Position numbers and translations under genes: made by a program. DNA of 64,000 bases from a bacterium (GTDB lineage Bacteria > Spirochaetota > UBA4802 > UBA5550): the NCBI GenBank assembly GCA_024224995.1, contig JAAENB010000323.1, positions 12,968-76,967 on the forward strand, in the 5' to 3' direction. Below, one piece after another: positions 1 to 8,932 of this stretch (its first letter is position 1; each line of letters starts with the position of its first letter). Under the pieces are notes generated by a model. That model was not told where the DNA came from, searched no databases, and saw only the letters and a program-made list of their open reading frames with translations.

Positions 1-1575
1 CGCTGTTTTTTTAATACGGAAAAGCGCCACTATATTATTATCGACGCACCAGGCCATATTGAATTTCTCAAGAACATGGTAACCGGCGCGTCACGGGCCG
101 AGGCGGCACTCCTGGTTATTGACGCCAGGGAAGGGGTGCAGGAGAACTCCCGGCGGCACGGCTATTTACTTTCCATGCTTGGCATCAAACAGGTTGCCGT
201 CCTGGTAAATAAAATGGACCTTGCCGGTTACGGGGAAAAAGAGTTTACCGCCATTAAAGATGAATTTACGGCGTTTCTTAAAGATATTAACGTGGAGCCC
301 CTTTGCGTAGTGCCGGTTTCCGCGCGGGAAGGCGATTACATCGCGGCTCCGGGAAATAAGATGCCCTGGTATAATGGGAAGACGGTTCTGGAAGTTTTGG
401 ACAGTTTTCAAAAAGAAAAAGAAAAAGAAGAAAAACCATTCAGGATGCCGGTGCAGGATATTTATAAATTCACTCAACTGGGCGATGATAGAAGGATTAT
501 CGCGGGAACTGTTGAAACCGGCACTGCTTCTGTTGGAGATGACGTGGTGTTTCTCCCTTCGGGAAAACGTTCTGTTATTCGATCCATTGAGGGGTTTAAC
601 GAACCGTACCGGGAACAGGCTGCTGCCGGGAGAGCGGCAGGGTTTACCCTTGCCGGGCAAATATACGTAAAACCCGGAGAGTTAATGTGCCGGGTAAGCC
701 AGTCCCAGCCGGAAGTGGCTGATGTCTTTAAAGTAAACATCTTCTGGGTAGGGAAAAATCCCATGATACAGGGGACCAGGTATAAGCTGAAGATTGGTAA
801 TACGGCGGTGGGTGTTTATTTAAAAGAGATCGTAAATATAATCGATGCTTCTACGCTTTCAACAGAGGTGAATAAGAATCAAATCGACCGGCATGATGTT
901 GCCGAATGTATTTTGCAGACAATGAAGCCTGTTGCCTTTGATGCGATTGCCGAAATTGAATCAACGGGACGTTTTGTAATTGTTGACAATTATGAAATAA
1001 GCGGCGGCGGAATAATTATTTCTCCTGAGAAGACGGGCTCCTATCTTGAGGAGCATGTACGGGACAGGAACCGGTCCTGGGTCAGGAGCTCTATTGAGCC
1101 CGGAGACCGGGTCGCGCGCTTTAATCATAAGCCGAAGCTTATTATCATAACAGGACCCGATATTGGGCATTTGCAGGATGTGGCAAAAAAACTGGAAGAG
1201 GATCTTTTCGCGTCAGGGAAGAATGTCTATTACCTGGGAATCTCGAATATCACCAGGGGGGTCGTTTCGGATATTCCTTTTTCCGGCGGAGAGCGGGAGG
1301 AGCACATTCGAAGGCTTGGGGAGACCGGGTTTATTCTTGCAGACGCAGGGGGGATACTCATCTCAACAATACCGGACCTTGACAGTTATGAATATGATAT
1401 GATCAGCGTGCTCATAGAACCATATGAGCCGCTTCTTATAACGGTTGGTGAATGTTATTGTAATGATAGTTTGATATCACTGGATGTTTCGGGTATCGAT
1501 TCTCTTGATGATATTAAAGACAGGATTACGGACCTATTATATAAAAGGGAAATATTGCTTGAATATTATCTTTAA
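1..1575 (+). CDS. cysN: CysN-type sulfate adenylyltransferase GTPase with degenerate APS-kinase-like C-terminal domain (5' truncated)
   Basis: The reading frame is open from the first base, so the start and the GTPase P-loop lie outside the window. Visible GTPase motifs are DAPGH (G3, about nt 43-57), followed by a CysN-like NMVTGAS stretch, and NKMD (G4, about nt 208-219), then EF-Tu-like beta-barrel domains. CysN activates ATP sulfurylase (CysD) to make adenylylsulfate. From about nt 1140 a second domain resembles APS kinase (CysC): FSGGEREEHIRRLGE and DAGGILIS match conserved CysC stretches. Where CysC has its Walker A loop (GLSGSGKS) this protein has GPDIGHLQ (about nt 1153-1176), and the DGDNVR stretch reads ISNITR. 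The fold is therefore probably kept but kinase activity lost. No cysD is visible; it would have to lie upstream. Confidence 0.85.
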   Translation, partial: RCFFNTEKRHYIIIDAPGHIEFLKNMVTGASRAEAALLVIDAREGVQENSRRHGYLLSMLGIKQVAVLVNKMDLAGYGEKEFTAIKDEFTAFLKDINVEPLCVVPVSAREGDYIAAPGNKMPWYNGKTVLEVLDSFQKEKEKEEKPFRMPVQDIYKFTQLGDDRRIIAGTVETGTASVGDDVVFLPSGKRSVIRSIEGFNEPYREQAAAGRAAGFTLAGQIYVKPGELMCRVSQSQPEVADVFKVNIFWVGKNPMIQGTRYKLKIGNTAVGVYLKEIVNIIDASTLSTEVNKNQIDRHDVAECILQTMKPVAFDAIAEIESTGRFVIVDNYEISGGGIIISPEKTGSYLEEHVRDRNRSWVRSSIEPGDRVARFNHKPKLIIITGPDIGHLQDVAKKLEEDLFASGKNVYYLGISNITRGVVSDIPFSGGEREEHIRRLGETGFILADAGGILISTIPDLDSYEYDMISVLIEPYEPLLITVGECYCNDSLISLDVSGIDSLDDIKDRITDLLYKREILLEYYL

Positions 1576-1630
1576 TTGCCCGTACGCGGTGTTTATTTGG
1601 GGTTTTAACCCCGTGAAACAGAGCAAGGCC

Positions 1631-2110
1631 CTATAAATTCTTTTCAGCAAAGACCGTAAGAACCTTGTTTTCGTATTTATAATCCAGTTTAAATTCCCCT
1701 TCGTAAGCAATGCGGTAAAGCCCGAGCTGGCTTTCGCCGGGTCTGGGATTTTCCATGAGTTCCATAAGACGGCTGGTATAAAGAGAAGCCGGGTCATCAG
1801 TATTTTTGATCTTTTCAATATGCTCAATGAAATTTTTGATATCAGAGTCCAGACGTATGCCGTTAATAACTTTAATGAAAACCGTATTATCATGGACAAG
1901 GAATTCGGCCTCAATATCGCCGCCTTCAGGAGTTTCCATGCCGTATTTTACTGCGTTTTCAATAAGCTCGGTAACACACATTGTCATAGCTTCAGTAGCA
2001 TCTTTATCTTTGCCCTTTGATTTCATGAATTCTTTGGCTCTTTCCTGGATCTTCCGGACCATGCTCCAGGTTGGTTGTATCGACATATTTATTGATATTT
2101 CTTCGTTCAT
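1631..2110 (-). CDS. Anti-sigma-type (RsbW/HATPase_c_2-like) serine kinase or ATPase
   Basis: This is a 159-residue single-domain GHKL ATPase. The N-box is TELIENAVKYG (about residues 47-57), and a weak G-box region lies near residues 128-137 (GLYRIAYEG). Proteins of this size usually act as anti-sigma factors that phosphorylate or bind STAS-domain antagonists; a stand-alone STAS protein is encoded at 26075-26464. The gene faces the cysN-like gene tail to tail. Its own promoter and a short palindrome lie in 2141-2196, so it is probably not simply cotranscribed with ruvC. The ATP-lid glycines are poorly conserved, so the ATPase may be degenerate. The partner is not shown by the sequence. Confidence 0.75.
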   Translation of the reverse strand: MNEEISINMSIQPTWSMVRKIQERAKEFMKSKGKDKDATEAMTMCVTELIENAVKYGMETPEGGDIEAEFLVHDNTVFIKVINGIRLDSDIKNFIEHIEKIKNTDDPASLYTSRLMELMENPRPGESQLGLYRIAYEGEFKLDYKYENKVLTVFAEKNL

Positions 2111-2140
2111 GTATCCCTCTCCATTAGTGCTCTATGCTGA

Positions 2141-2156
2141 TAGTGGTGTACCACTA
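2141..2156. promoter_or_regulatory. 16-bp palindrome, possible operator of the anti-sigma-type gene
   Basis: TAGTGGTGTACCACTA has 7-bp perfect arms around GT. It lies just downstream of the predicted -10 of the promoter at 2168-2196, about +5 to +20, where a repressor would block transcription. The regulator is unknown. Confidence 0.4.
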
Positions 2157-2167
2157 CTATATAATAT

Positions 2168-2196
2168 AATTTATTATTATGATATCAGAATGTCAA
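2168..2196 (-). promoter_or_regulatory. Predicted sigma70-type promoter of the anti-sigma-type gene
   Basis: On the minus strand, TTGACA (2196-2191) is followed after 17 bp by TAAATT (2173-2168). It sits about 60 bp upstream of the start codon at 2110. Confidence 0.45.
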
Positions 2197-2220
2197 ATAA
2201 ATTATGCTGGATATCGGGAG

Positions 2221-2706
2221 TTATTTAGCTTTCTTGAGAAGATTTATGCTCGAATTGCAAGAGTGACATGCCGCAATAGCCAGGGCATCGGCAGCATCAT
2301 CGGGTTTGGGGATCTCTTTTATGTTAAATAAGCGCTGTATCATTACCTGCATTTGCTCTTTTGAAGCGCGGCCAAACCCGGTCATAGCCTGCTTTACCTG
2401 GGAAGGGGTATATTCAGCATAATCAAGACCGGCAATTTTTATCGTAAGAAGGATAACGCCAATGGTTTTGGCAACATCAATGGCTGTTTTGGTATTTTTA
2501 GCAAAAAAAAGTTTTTCTATAGCCACAGTTGAAGGGGAATATAAAGAAATAATAGCCGAAAGTTGTTTATGAATATCAACAAGTCTTTCGGCTATTTCTT
2601 CTGATGATTTTGTTTCTATTGTACCAAAGTCTATTAAGTTAAAGTCTTTTTCAATAATAGACCATCCCAGTATTCCATAACCGGGATCAATTCCGAGTAT
2701 TCTCAC
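2221..2706 (-). CDS. ruvC: Holliday junction resolvase RuvC
   Basis: RuvC cuts Holliday junctions symmetrically, working with the RuvAB branch-migration complex. The 161-residue length is usual. The acidic catalytic residues are all visible: D7 in ILGIDPGYG, E64 in AIEKLFF, and D137 and D140 in KPDDAADALA. The start is GTG at 2706; its GTGA overlaps the stop codon of the upstream yebC-type gene by 4 bp, indicating translational coupling. A yebC-ruvC order is common in bacteria. Here ruvA is 35 kb away (38327) and ruvB is not in the window. Confidence 0.96.
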   Translation of the reverse strand: MRILGIDPGYGILGWSIIEKDFNLIDFGTIETKSSEEIAERLVDIHKQLSAIISLYSPSTVAIEKLFFAKNTKTAIDVAKTIGVILLTIKIAGLDYAEYTPSQVKQAMTGFGRASKEQMQVMIQRLFNIKEIPKPDDAADALAIAACHSCNSSINLLKKAK

Positions 2707-3458
2707 TGATCCTCACTGATTTTCATCATTATTTCATCGGAGATATCATAGTTAGAATAAACATTCTGGTTATCGTCCTGCTCTTCCAGGAGTTCGATAA
2801 TTTTTAAACACTGGGCAGCCTTTTTCTCATCAAGAGCGGTTGTTGTTTGAGGAATATACGTTATTTCGTTCTCTAAAAGCTTATAATCCTTTTTTGAAAG
2901 AACATCCATAATGTCATTAAAACCATCGGGACTTGTGGTTACGATAATATTATCATCTTCTGTTTTAATATCTTCAATATCGTAATCCATGAGGAGTTCC
3001 ATAACATCATCTTCATTTGTCTGGCCTGCTTCAATGATAATCATGCCTTTTCTATCAAAAAGATAGCTTACGGAGCCTGATTCACCCAGATTTCCGCCAT
3101 TTTTGCCAAAAATAGTTCTAATTTCGGGAGTTGTCCTGTTTTTATTGTCCGTAAGACAATCGACCATGATAGCAACACCACCGGGGCCGTACCCTTCGTA
3201 ACGGATCTCTTCGTAAGTAATCCCTTCGAGGCTGCCGGTACCTTTTTTGATTGCCCGTTCGATATTATCGCTTGGCATGTTGTTGGTCCTGGCTTTAAGA
3301 ACGGCTGTTCTTAACCTGGAATTTGATTCCAGATCATCACCGCCATTTTTGGCAGCAACGGTGATTTCCCGTATCAGTTTGGTAAAAAGAACGCCTCTTT
3401 TCGCATCAAGTGCTCCTTTTTTTCTCTTAATTGTTGACCATTTGGAATGACCTGACAT
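2703..3458 (-). CDS. yebC: YebC/PmpR family transcriptional regulator / translation factor
   Basis: This 251-residue protein has the family hallmarks: N-terminal MSGHSKWSTIKRKKGALDAKRG-type opening, then VAAKNGG (near residue 35) and the central GYGPGGVAIMVDCLTDNKNRT signature. YebC proteins are cytoplasmic; some bind DNA as regulators and others assist ribosomes at proline stretches. I chose ATG at 3458 because a clear Shine-Dalgarno (AGGAAGG) lies 8-9 bp upstream and the family always begins at this SGHSKW motif. A GTG three codons earlier (3467) falls inside that Shine-Dalgarno. The gene ends in a 4-bp overlap with ruvC. Confidence 0.95.
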   Translation of the reverse strand: MSGHSKWSTIKRKKGALDAKRGVLFTKLIREITVAAKNGGDDLESNSRLRTAVLKARTNNMPSDNIERAIKKGTGSLEGITYEEIRYEGYGPGGVAIMVDCLTDNKNRTTPEIRTIFGKNGGNLGESGSVSYLFDRKGMIIIEAGQTNEDDVMELLMDYDIEDIKTEDDNIIVTTSPDGFNDIMDVLSKKDYKLLENEITYIPQTTTALDEKKAAQCLKIIELLEEQDDNQNVYSNYDISDEIMMKISEDQ

Positions 3459-3518
3459 AGTTCTCACCTTCCTAAAAGCATTAAATCGCGTAATTTTGAG
3501 TCCAATTTTCTAATATCC

Positions 3519-4826
3519 CTATTTTATTTTCAACCGTAATTTTATAATCTTTTCCCTGGCTTGATTGGGATTATAATTGTGATATATTGATTCAGTGTAG
3601 AACTTTATTGCCCTGTCAAAGTCTCCTAATCGTTCATACGCGTAGGCAATGCTCCACCGGACTTTACCGGTGTTTAATTTTTTATAATCACTTTCTTTTT
3701 TCTTTAAGTCCATTTCCAGTCCACCTTTTTCGTCCAGGCTACCTTCATACCTTTCAAAATCATCATATTCTGGGTTGTGAATAAGTGAAGATTTCTGGGC
3801 ATTAATTTCTTTTTGAAGCCTGGAGATTGAGGCATTGAGTTTTTTTAGTTTAGCAGCAATTTCATCCTGGTATTTAATAGTTCCCGTATAGAATTTTATG
3901 GATTTCTTGAATTCGAGCTCTTTTAGAGCCATATCACCCTTATATTCATACGCTTTTGATCTTCTGAAAATTTTTGTTTCCGGAAGGAGCTTCAGGGTTT
4001 TGTTGAACGAATCGATGGCAAGCGGGTAATCTCCGGTTCTTTTAAAAGCAATAAATCCAAGAGCAAAATGAATATACCCGTCTTTGGGCTTTTCTTTGAG
4101 ATATTTTTTATAAAATGTCACCGTATCAAGATACCTGCCAAGGTCTTCGGAAAGGTTCCCGATATACAAATAGACCTTTGGATCGATATTTGTATCATTA
4201 CTCGATTTGGCATATCTTTTAAGGTGAAAGATTGCCTTCTTTTTTTGAGGAGTCCTGTAAAGAGCGATGCCCAGTTCAAGGGAATAGCTGTAATTGATAG
4301 TATTTAACGAGTAAGCTGTTTCAAGAGCATTGAGATATGCCTGGAAGTGGCCTGATTGTTTATAAATACCAGCTATTTCATGAAATATCGTGTCGTCTTT
4401 ACCCGGTTCGATTGTTTTAAATCGCAAGCATTGAAAATAGTGATTTAAAGAAGTTTCGTATTCTTTGATTTTGCCGGTACACCTGGCAGCATACAAATGA
4501 AGTGTTGATATTTTTTCATTCTCTTCTATAAAAAATCTTTTTACTTTTCTATCTCTAAAAACCTTTTTGAGGTCTACTATAGATTCGGTATTTCTCGATG
4601 AAATGAAACCGGTGGGAACTCGTTTGTCTTCAACTCGCGTACTGTATATTTCATTCAGCTCTTTAGTGATTATTTCTAGTGACTTTTCATATTTCCCTTC
4701 ATTGTAAAGGGTAATATACTCGGGGGGGGGCTGGGAGTTAGACAGACGAGGGACCACAAGTATTCCCGAATTGATAATTAAAATAAGAATAAAGATAATA
4801 ACTTTGTTTTTGTTTAGTTTTTTCAT
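3519..4826 (-). CDS. Exported TPR-repeat protein
   Basis: This 435-residue protein opens with a hydrophobic N-terminal segment (residues 8-28, after KKLNKNK), likely a signal peptide or anchor, with no cysteine lipobox. TPR-like helical pairs follow: PKVYLYIGNLSEDLGRY, GYIHFALGFIAFKRTGDY and SIAYAYERLGDFDRAIKFY. A coiled-coil-like stretch (about 320-375) lies before the last repeat. TPRs bind proteins, so a scaffold role at the envelope is plausible, but no enzyme motif is present. Nine consecutive C residues on the coding strand (plus-strand G run 4732-4740) encode the PPP directly after the signal segment, a possible slippage site. It precedes yebC-ruvC by 60 bp on the same strand. Confidence 0.8.
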   Translation of the reverse strand: MKKLNKNKVIIFILILIINSGILVVPRLSNSQPPPEYITLYNEGKYEKSLEIITKELNEIYSTRVEDKRVPTGFISSRNTESIVDLKKVFRDRKVKRFFIEENEKISTLHLYAARCTGKIKEYETSLNHYFQCLRFKTIEPGKDDTIFHEIAGIYKQSGHFQAYLNALETAYSLNTINYSYSLELGIALYRTPQKKKAIFHLKRYAKSSNDTNIDPKVYLYIGNLSEDLGRYLDTVTFYKKYLKEKPKDGYIHFALGFIAFKRTGDYPLAIDSFNKTLKLLPETKIFRRSKAYEYKGDMALKELEFKKSIKFYTGTIKYQDEIAAKLKKLNASISRLQKEINAQKSSLIHNPEYDDFERYEGSLDEKGGLEMDLKKKESDYKKLNTGKVRWSIAYAYERLGDFDRAIKFYTESIYHNYNPNQAREKIIKLRLKIK

Positions 4827-5069
4827 AGTGATTCTTAAGCTTTTAACCGTTACTATATAATATATATCGGGAATGAGCGGACAAAAAACGGAAATTAAAT
4901 GCCTCTCAAAAAAGTTGTTGTAATTTTTTTCTTAATATTCTTATTATTCAAGGTATAATTTATAATTTAGCGAGTAAAAAATAAAATAAACCGGTACTAT
5001 ATGGCAGTAGGTACCGGGATGATGCTATATTTTTGTTAGGTAGCAGCAAATAAACCGGAGCTTATATCG

Positions 5070-8000
5070 ATGACGGTATTAAAAGAATTCAGTTACTCTA
5101 ATGCATTTCAAAGAAGAATAATGTATTTTAGTACTTTTTTTACTTTTATAACATTAGGATTTATTGTTACTGATACTTCTATTTCGTTGCTATACTATTT
5201 TTATTATTACCCGGTTATTAGCGTTGTTCTTATTTCCACGATGATAGGATTATTTACCGGCAGTTTACTGAGCAGGTTCTTTTTTTCGTTTATTCATAGA
5301 TTCAGGATTTTGTACATAATTTGCGAAGTTTTATTTATCGCGTCGTCTGTTCTATATATGCTGAGGAGCATTATTCTTCCCGAAAGCCGGGAACCTTTGC
5401 TTTCATTGTTCTTTTATTCCCCCTATAGCATTCCTGTAATAATGGGATTTATTGCTTTTTTTGGGGGAATGAAAGCGAATTATTTTCTTAAAATAGCATG
5501 CGGTGATTTTATTGATGAAAAACAAGGGCTAAAAAAGTACATTATGTACATTTTGCTGGGGCTTTCAATGGGGATAGTAATGGCAGGAAGTTCCTTCCTG
5601 TTTCAATATTTCCCAAAAGGAGCGGGTTTCTCCACCCCTTTTGCTGCTCTACCGTTATTTCTTTTGACGTCATTGTTTTTATTAAAACTCCAGTATAATC
5701 CGTCACCCCTATTTGCGCAGCAATATAAAGAAGATATAGAAGAACCCTTAACGGCCCAGGGACTTCTCAGGGATGACCTGGTATTTACCTATCTAAATTT
5801 TTTGTTCATAATCGTATATGTGTATCTTGGATATTTGGGGATTATAAAGTTTTATGGGGATTTATTCTATGTAAAGCTGCCTTTTGTCGCGATAACCTTA
5901 TTTGGCATTTTAATTGGATTTATTATCAGCCATATTTTTAAAACTGCTTTCTGGCATGTTTACACGGAGATGATATTTCCTATTTTTTTTCTATTATTTG
6001 TTTTTATGAGTTATACCTTTCATCAAGAGCTTCCATTCTATTATGGTCTCGCGCTTTTTATACCGGCATCAATAGTTTTTGGATTCTCATTGCAGCATAC
6101 CGTTAGCAATATTCTCATAAATTATAATCATAAAAAAAGATTTAATATTATTAGTTTTTCCGTATTAGTGCTTCCAATACCAATAATTATATCGATAAGT
6201 TTTATTGAATTTACTTATTTGTGGTATTTTGTATTTATTTATTTTTTGGCTATTATTAATGTAATATTTCCGGGAATTCATCTCATAAACAGGGAAGTAA
6301 AAGCGTATAAGAAGATAAGTTACTTTGTTTTTTCTTTAGTCTTTCTTCCTCTTTTGATTTTTATCCATATATATTTTAAGATACCGCTGGATAATAATAT
6401 TTATGTCACGAAAATTGAAAATTTTGATGAACTAAAAGGAACAAATTATAATTCGCTGTATATAAAAAATAAAGGAACAGTTTATATGAACGGTTCCCCA
6501 ATATTTTCCATCTCCGACAATATAATCCGGAATATGAAACGTTCATTAGTGCCGATTCATCTTTATCATAATGATGAAAAGAAAAAAATATTGTTTATTG
6601 ACAGTAATCAGAAATTTTTCCGGAATCCAATGCTGGCAAATTTTAAAGATCCTCACCTTCCTTACTCTCTTGACACTCTTACTGATAAAAATGTTGATTT
6701 TAATGAACTTCCTTTTTCCGGAAAACAGGAATATGTTCCGGAAAGTAATGACCTGTTAACATATTTCAGTAAGAATAAGGGAAAGAACAGGAAAGATTTT
6801 TTTACTATTGTTGATATCCCTAATGTGATGGATCAAAATCATAATCTTTTCAGATTTTCACATGAGTATTATACTATCGTTAAAAAGAATATGGAGCCAA
6901 AAGGACTCTTTATCCAGATTTTTTCTTTAAAGGACTGTAGTTCATCTTTTCTCTCCCATGCCGTGGAAAATTTAAAAAAATCCTTTAATAAGCATATCAT
7001 ATACCTGTTTTCCGATGTGCTTGTTATTCTCTCATCGGATGATGAAAATGCTTTTAAAATAGACGAAAATGATTACGCCAAATTAACCGGTGTTTTTGAA
7101 AAAGATAAGAATTTAAAAAATATTCTTTATAATGAGGCCCATGTTGTTTCTCACCTGCTTTTTACTGAGATAGATGAACTGAACTCATTAATTTCGAAAT
7201 CATCTGTTGATCCCCTGTACCTGTTTAAAAAACAGAAAAAACCGGAGTTGGGAAAAAAACAAAAAAAAGAATTTTACGAAAAATATACTGTAGAAAATAA
7301 AAAGATTCTGGATTTTATTGATAAAGAAAAAGACTATCAGCATCTATATTTTTACCAGAGAGTTAACAATGATCTTATTCGTAACGATGCTATTGTAACT
7401 CTTTTTAAAAAGACAGGATTTGCGGAGTCGCAAGAGAACTACCGGGATGAAACAAATTATCTTTTTGAATTAAAACGGTATACCGGTTATGATTCCGAAC
7501 TGAGAGAATATCTCAATAAGATATTATCATTTAAAGAAGAATTTTATTACAGTGCCGCTCTCAGGCTTGAAAAAGATAAAAAGTGGGAGGAGGCCCAGGA
7601 GCTTTATAAGGCAATACTTACGATCAATAGCGATAATTTTGATGCTAATTACCGGATGGGACTTTTGTGCCTTACCCTTCAAAATATTAATGATTCTTTT
7701 AAGTATCTCCAGCATGCGTTACTGCTAAAAAAGAATGATAGTAAGGTATTATACCAGATGGGAGTATTGCTTTTTTCCAGCAGAAGATATGTTGAAGCAA
7801 TTAACTATTTGGACCGAGCTATCCGTGAGCAGGAACGGAGCGCGTCGATATATATGTACCTTGGGCTGTCCTATGAAAAAATAGGCAATCTGAATGAAGC
7901 GGAGTATCGTTATACTCAAGCCAGTAAAGAAGACGCGAATGATCCCAAGATTAAATCACTATTGGAAAAAATTAGAAAGAAAATAAAAGACCAGGAAAAT

Positions 8001-8240
8001 AGATGGAAATTGCCGGACCGGGCAAACCAGATGGAAGTTGAGCAGGGTGAGGAAATTCCTCTGCCCATAAATAAGTCAGCTTATGATATCAGGCTGAAAG
8101 ATAAAGATGTTGAAAAGATGAGGAAAAGAGGGGATGCCGGGAATGCCGGTAACACGCGGTCTTTTCCGAATCCGGACCCAACTCCAACTCCAGCTCCTGA
8201 TGAAAATACAAATCAGAATAAACCGGTAGAAGGACAATAG
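5070..8240 (+). CDS. Polytopic membrane protein with degenerate spermidine-synthase-like domain and C-terminal TPRs
   Basis: This is a 1056-residue protein. Residues 1 to about 450 form many hydrophobic helices (I estimate 11-13). Residues of about 455-680 resemble the soluble part of membrane-fused spermidine synthases (ILFIDSNQKFF, then a block like YYTIVKKNMEPKGLFIQIFS), but the glycine-rich SAM-binding loop and the catalytic acids of true aminopropyltransferases are not visible. TPR repeats follow at about 820-970 (NFDANYRMGLLCL, SKVLYQMGVLLF, SASIYMYLGLSYEKIGN). The C-terminus is charged, then rich in proline, threonine and asparagine. A Shine-Dalgarno-like GGAG precedes ATG 5070. A small membrane protein follows after 16 bp. 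I infer a membrane platform, not an active polyamine enzyme. Confidence 0.7.
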   Translation: MTVLKEFSYSNAFQRRIMYFSTFFTFITLGFIVTDTSISLLYYFYYYPVISVVLISTMIGLFTGSLLSRFFFSFIHRFRILYIICEVLFIASSVLYMLRSIILPESREPLLSLFFYSPYSIPVIMGFIAFFGGMKANYFLKIACGDFIDEKQGLKKYIMYILLGLSMGIVMAGSSFLFQYFPKGAGFSTPFAALPLFLLTSLFLLKLQYNPSPLFAQQYKEDIEEPLTAQGLLRDDLVFTYLNFLFIIVYVYLGYLGIIKFYGDLFYVKLPFVAITLFGILIGFIISHIFKTAFWHVYTEMIFPIFFLLFVFMSYTFHQELPFYYGLALFIPASIVFGFSLQHTVSNILINYNHKKRFNIISFSVLVLPIPIIISISFIEFTYLWYFVFIYFLAIINVIFPGIHLINREVKAYKKISYFVFSLVFLPLLIFIHIYFKIPLDNNIYVTKIENFDELKGTNYNSLYIKNKGTVYMNGSPIFSISDNIIRNMKRSLVPIHLYHNDEKKKILFIDSNQKFFRNPMLANFKDPHLPYSLDTLTDKNVDFNELPFSGKQEYVPESNDLLTYFSKNKGKNRKDFFTIVDIPNVMDQNHNLFRFSHEYYTIVKKNMEPKGLFIQIFSLKDCSSSFLSHAVENLKKSFNKHIIYLFSDVLVILSSDDENAFKIDENDYAKLTGVFEKDKNLKNILYNEAHVVSHLLFTEIDELNSLISKSSVDPLYLFKKQKKPELGKKQKKEFYEKYTVENKKILDFIDKEKDYQHLYFYQRVNNDLIRNDAIVTLFKKTGFAESQENYRDETNYLFELKRYTGYDSELREYLNKILSFKEEFYYSAALRLEKDKKWEEAQELYKAILTINSDNFDANYRMGLLCLTLQNINDSFKYLQHALLLKKNDSKVLYQMGVLLFSSRRYVEAINYLDRAIREQERSASIYMYLGLSYEKIGNLNEAEYRYTQASKEDANDPKIKSLLEKIRKKIKDQENRWKLPDRANQMEVEQGEEIPLPINKSAYDIRLKDKDVEKMRKRGDAGNAGNTRSFPNPDPTPTPAPDENTNQNKPVEGQ

Positions 8241-8256
8241 CAAGGTACCCTGATAT

Positions 8257-8796
8257 ATGATAACCCGCTTATACTTGTTTCTTACTCAATTCCGGATAGT
8301 CATTCCCGCCCTGATTCTCACATCCGCGCTAATCCTGGTAACAACGAAACTTGAGGCCCGGATAACCGGAAGCCAGGGAATGGGATTGGTATATCTCCAG
8401 TTATCTTTTAATTCTCTTAACTTTCAAGGGGTAATCGTTTCCTGGGGAAAATCCGGAGTAGATTTTTTTCTAAAAGTAATATGGGTTTATTTCGCGTATC
8501 CGCTGGCATATGCCTTTCTTCTCTCAGCGGCACCGGGCTATTTTTTTAGAAAAATGAAATCATTTGATCCCGCCGCAATACCAAAAGCTGATCTATGGTT
8601 TATCGTTGTTCCATTTGGAGCTGCTTTGTTCGATTTCATTGTATGCTCCCTGTTTTACGTGATTTTATCGCAACGCGATTTTTCGAAAACCCTCGTCACT
8701 GCCGCTTCAATAGCCGCTCTTATTAAATGGATACTGCTTGCGGTCTCCATGGCCTGGTTTCTCCGGAAATATTTTCAATTTCGTAAGGAAGCCTAA
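8257..8796 (+). CDS. Small integral membrane protein of unknown function
   Basis: This 179-residue protein has about four hydrophobic helices: near residues 10-30, 68-90, 112-138 and 144-167. The N-terminus is short and the C-terminus basic (WFLRKYFQFRKEA). I recognise no family motif. It starts 16 bp after the large membrane/TPR gene, with AAGG upstream of the ATG, so the two are probably cotranscribed and may work together. The 136-bp spacer after it shows no clear terminator. Confidence 0.7.
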   Translation: MITRLYLFLTQFRIVIPALILTSALILVTTKLEARITGSQGMGLVYLQLSFNSLNFQGVIVSWGKSGVDFFLKVIWVYFAYPLAYAFLLSAAPGYFFRKMKSFDPAAIPKADLWFIVVPFGAALFDFIVCSLFYVILSQRDFSKTLVTAASIAALIKWILLAVSMAWFLRKYFQFRKEA

Positions 8797-8932
8797 ACTT
8801 AAATCCCACCAAGCAGACGGTTTGCTGTTTTTCCCTGACAATTTAAATTCGTGTTCTTTCTGACTGGACAAAGCTTTTCCTTTTATTCTATGTTAACGCA
8901 ATATTATTCAAAAAAGGGGGAGGTTTGGAGAA

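Noticed and set aside
166..660. Long antisense open frame under the CysN-type gene
   Set aside because: It lies wholly opposite a well-supported gene and has low-complexity F/K runs and no ribosome site.
1599..1612. GGGGTTTTAACCCC as terminator between the first two genes
   Set aside because: A 14-bp palindrome without a useful loop or a T run; folding as a terminator is not convincing.
4868..4875. Single TCATTCCC box upstream of the TPR gene at 3519-4826
   Set aside because: An 8-mer is expected about twice by chance in this window on both strands; it lacks the second box and the TTGCCG/TATTTT promoter.
4991..5017. CCGGTAC...GTACCGG inverted repeat before the large membrane/TPR gene
   Set aside because: The arms are only 7 bp with a 13-nt loop; possible operator, but too weak to list as a feature.
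5070..8240. Calling this gene a spermidine synthase
   Set aside because: Only the general fold-like pattern is visible; the SAM-binding glycine loop and catalytic acids are not.
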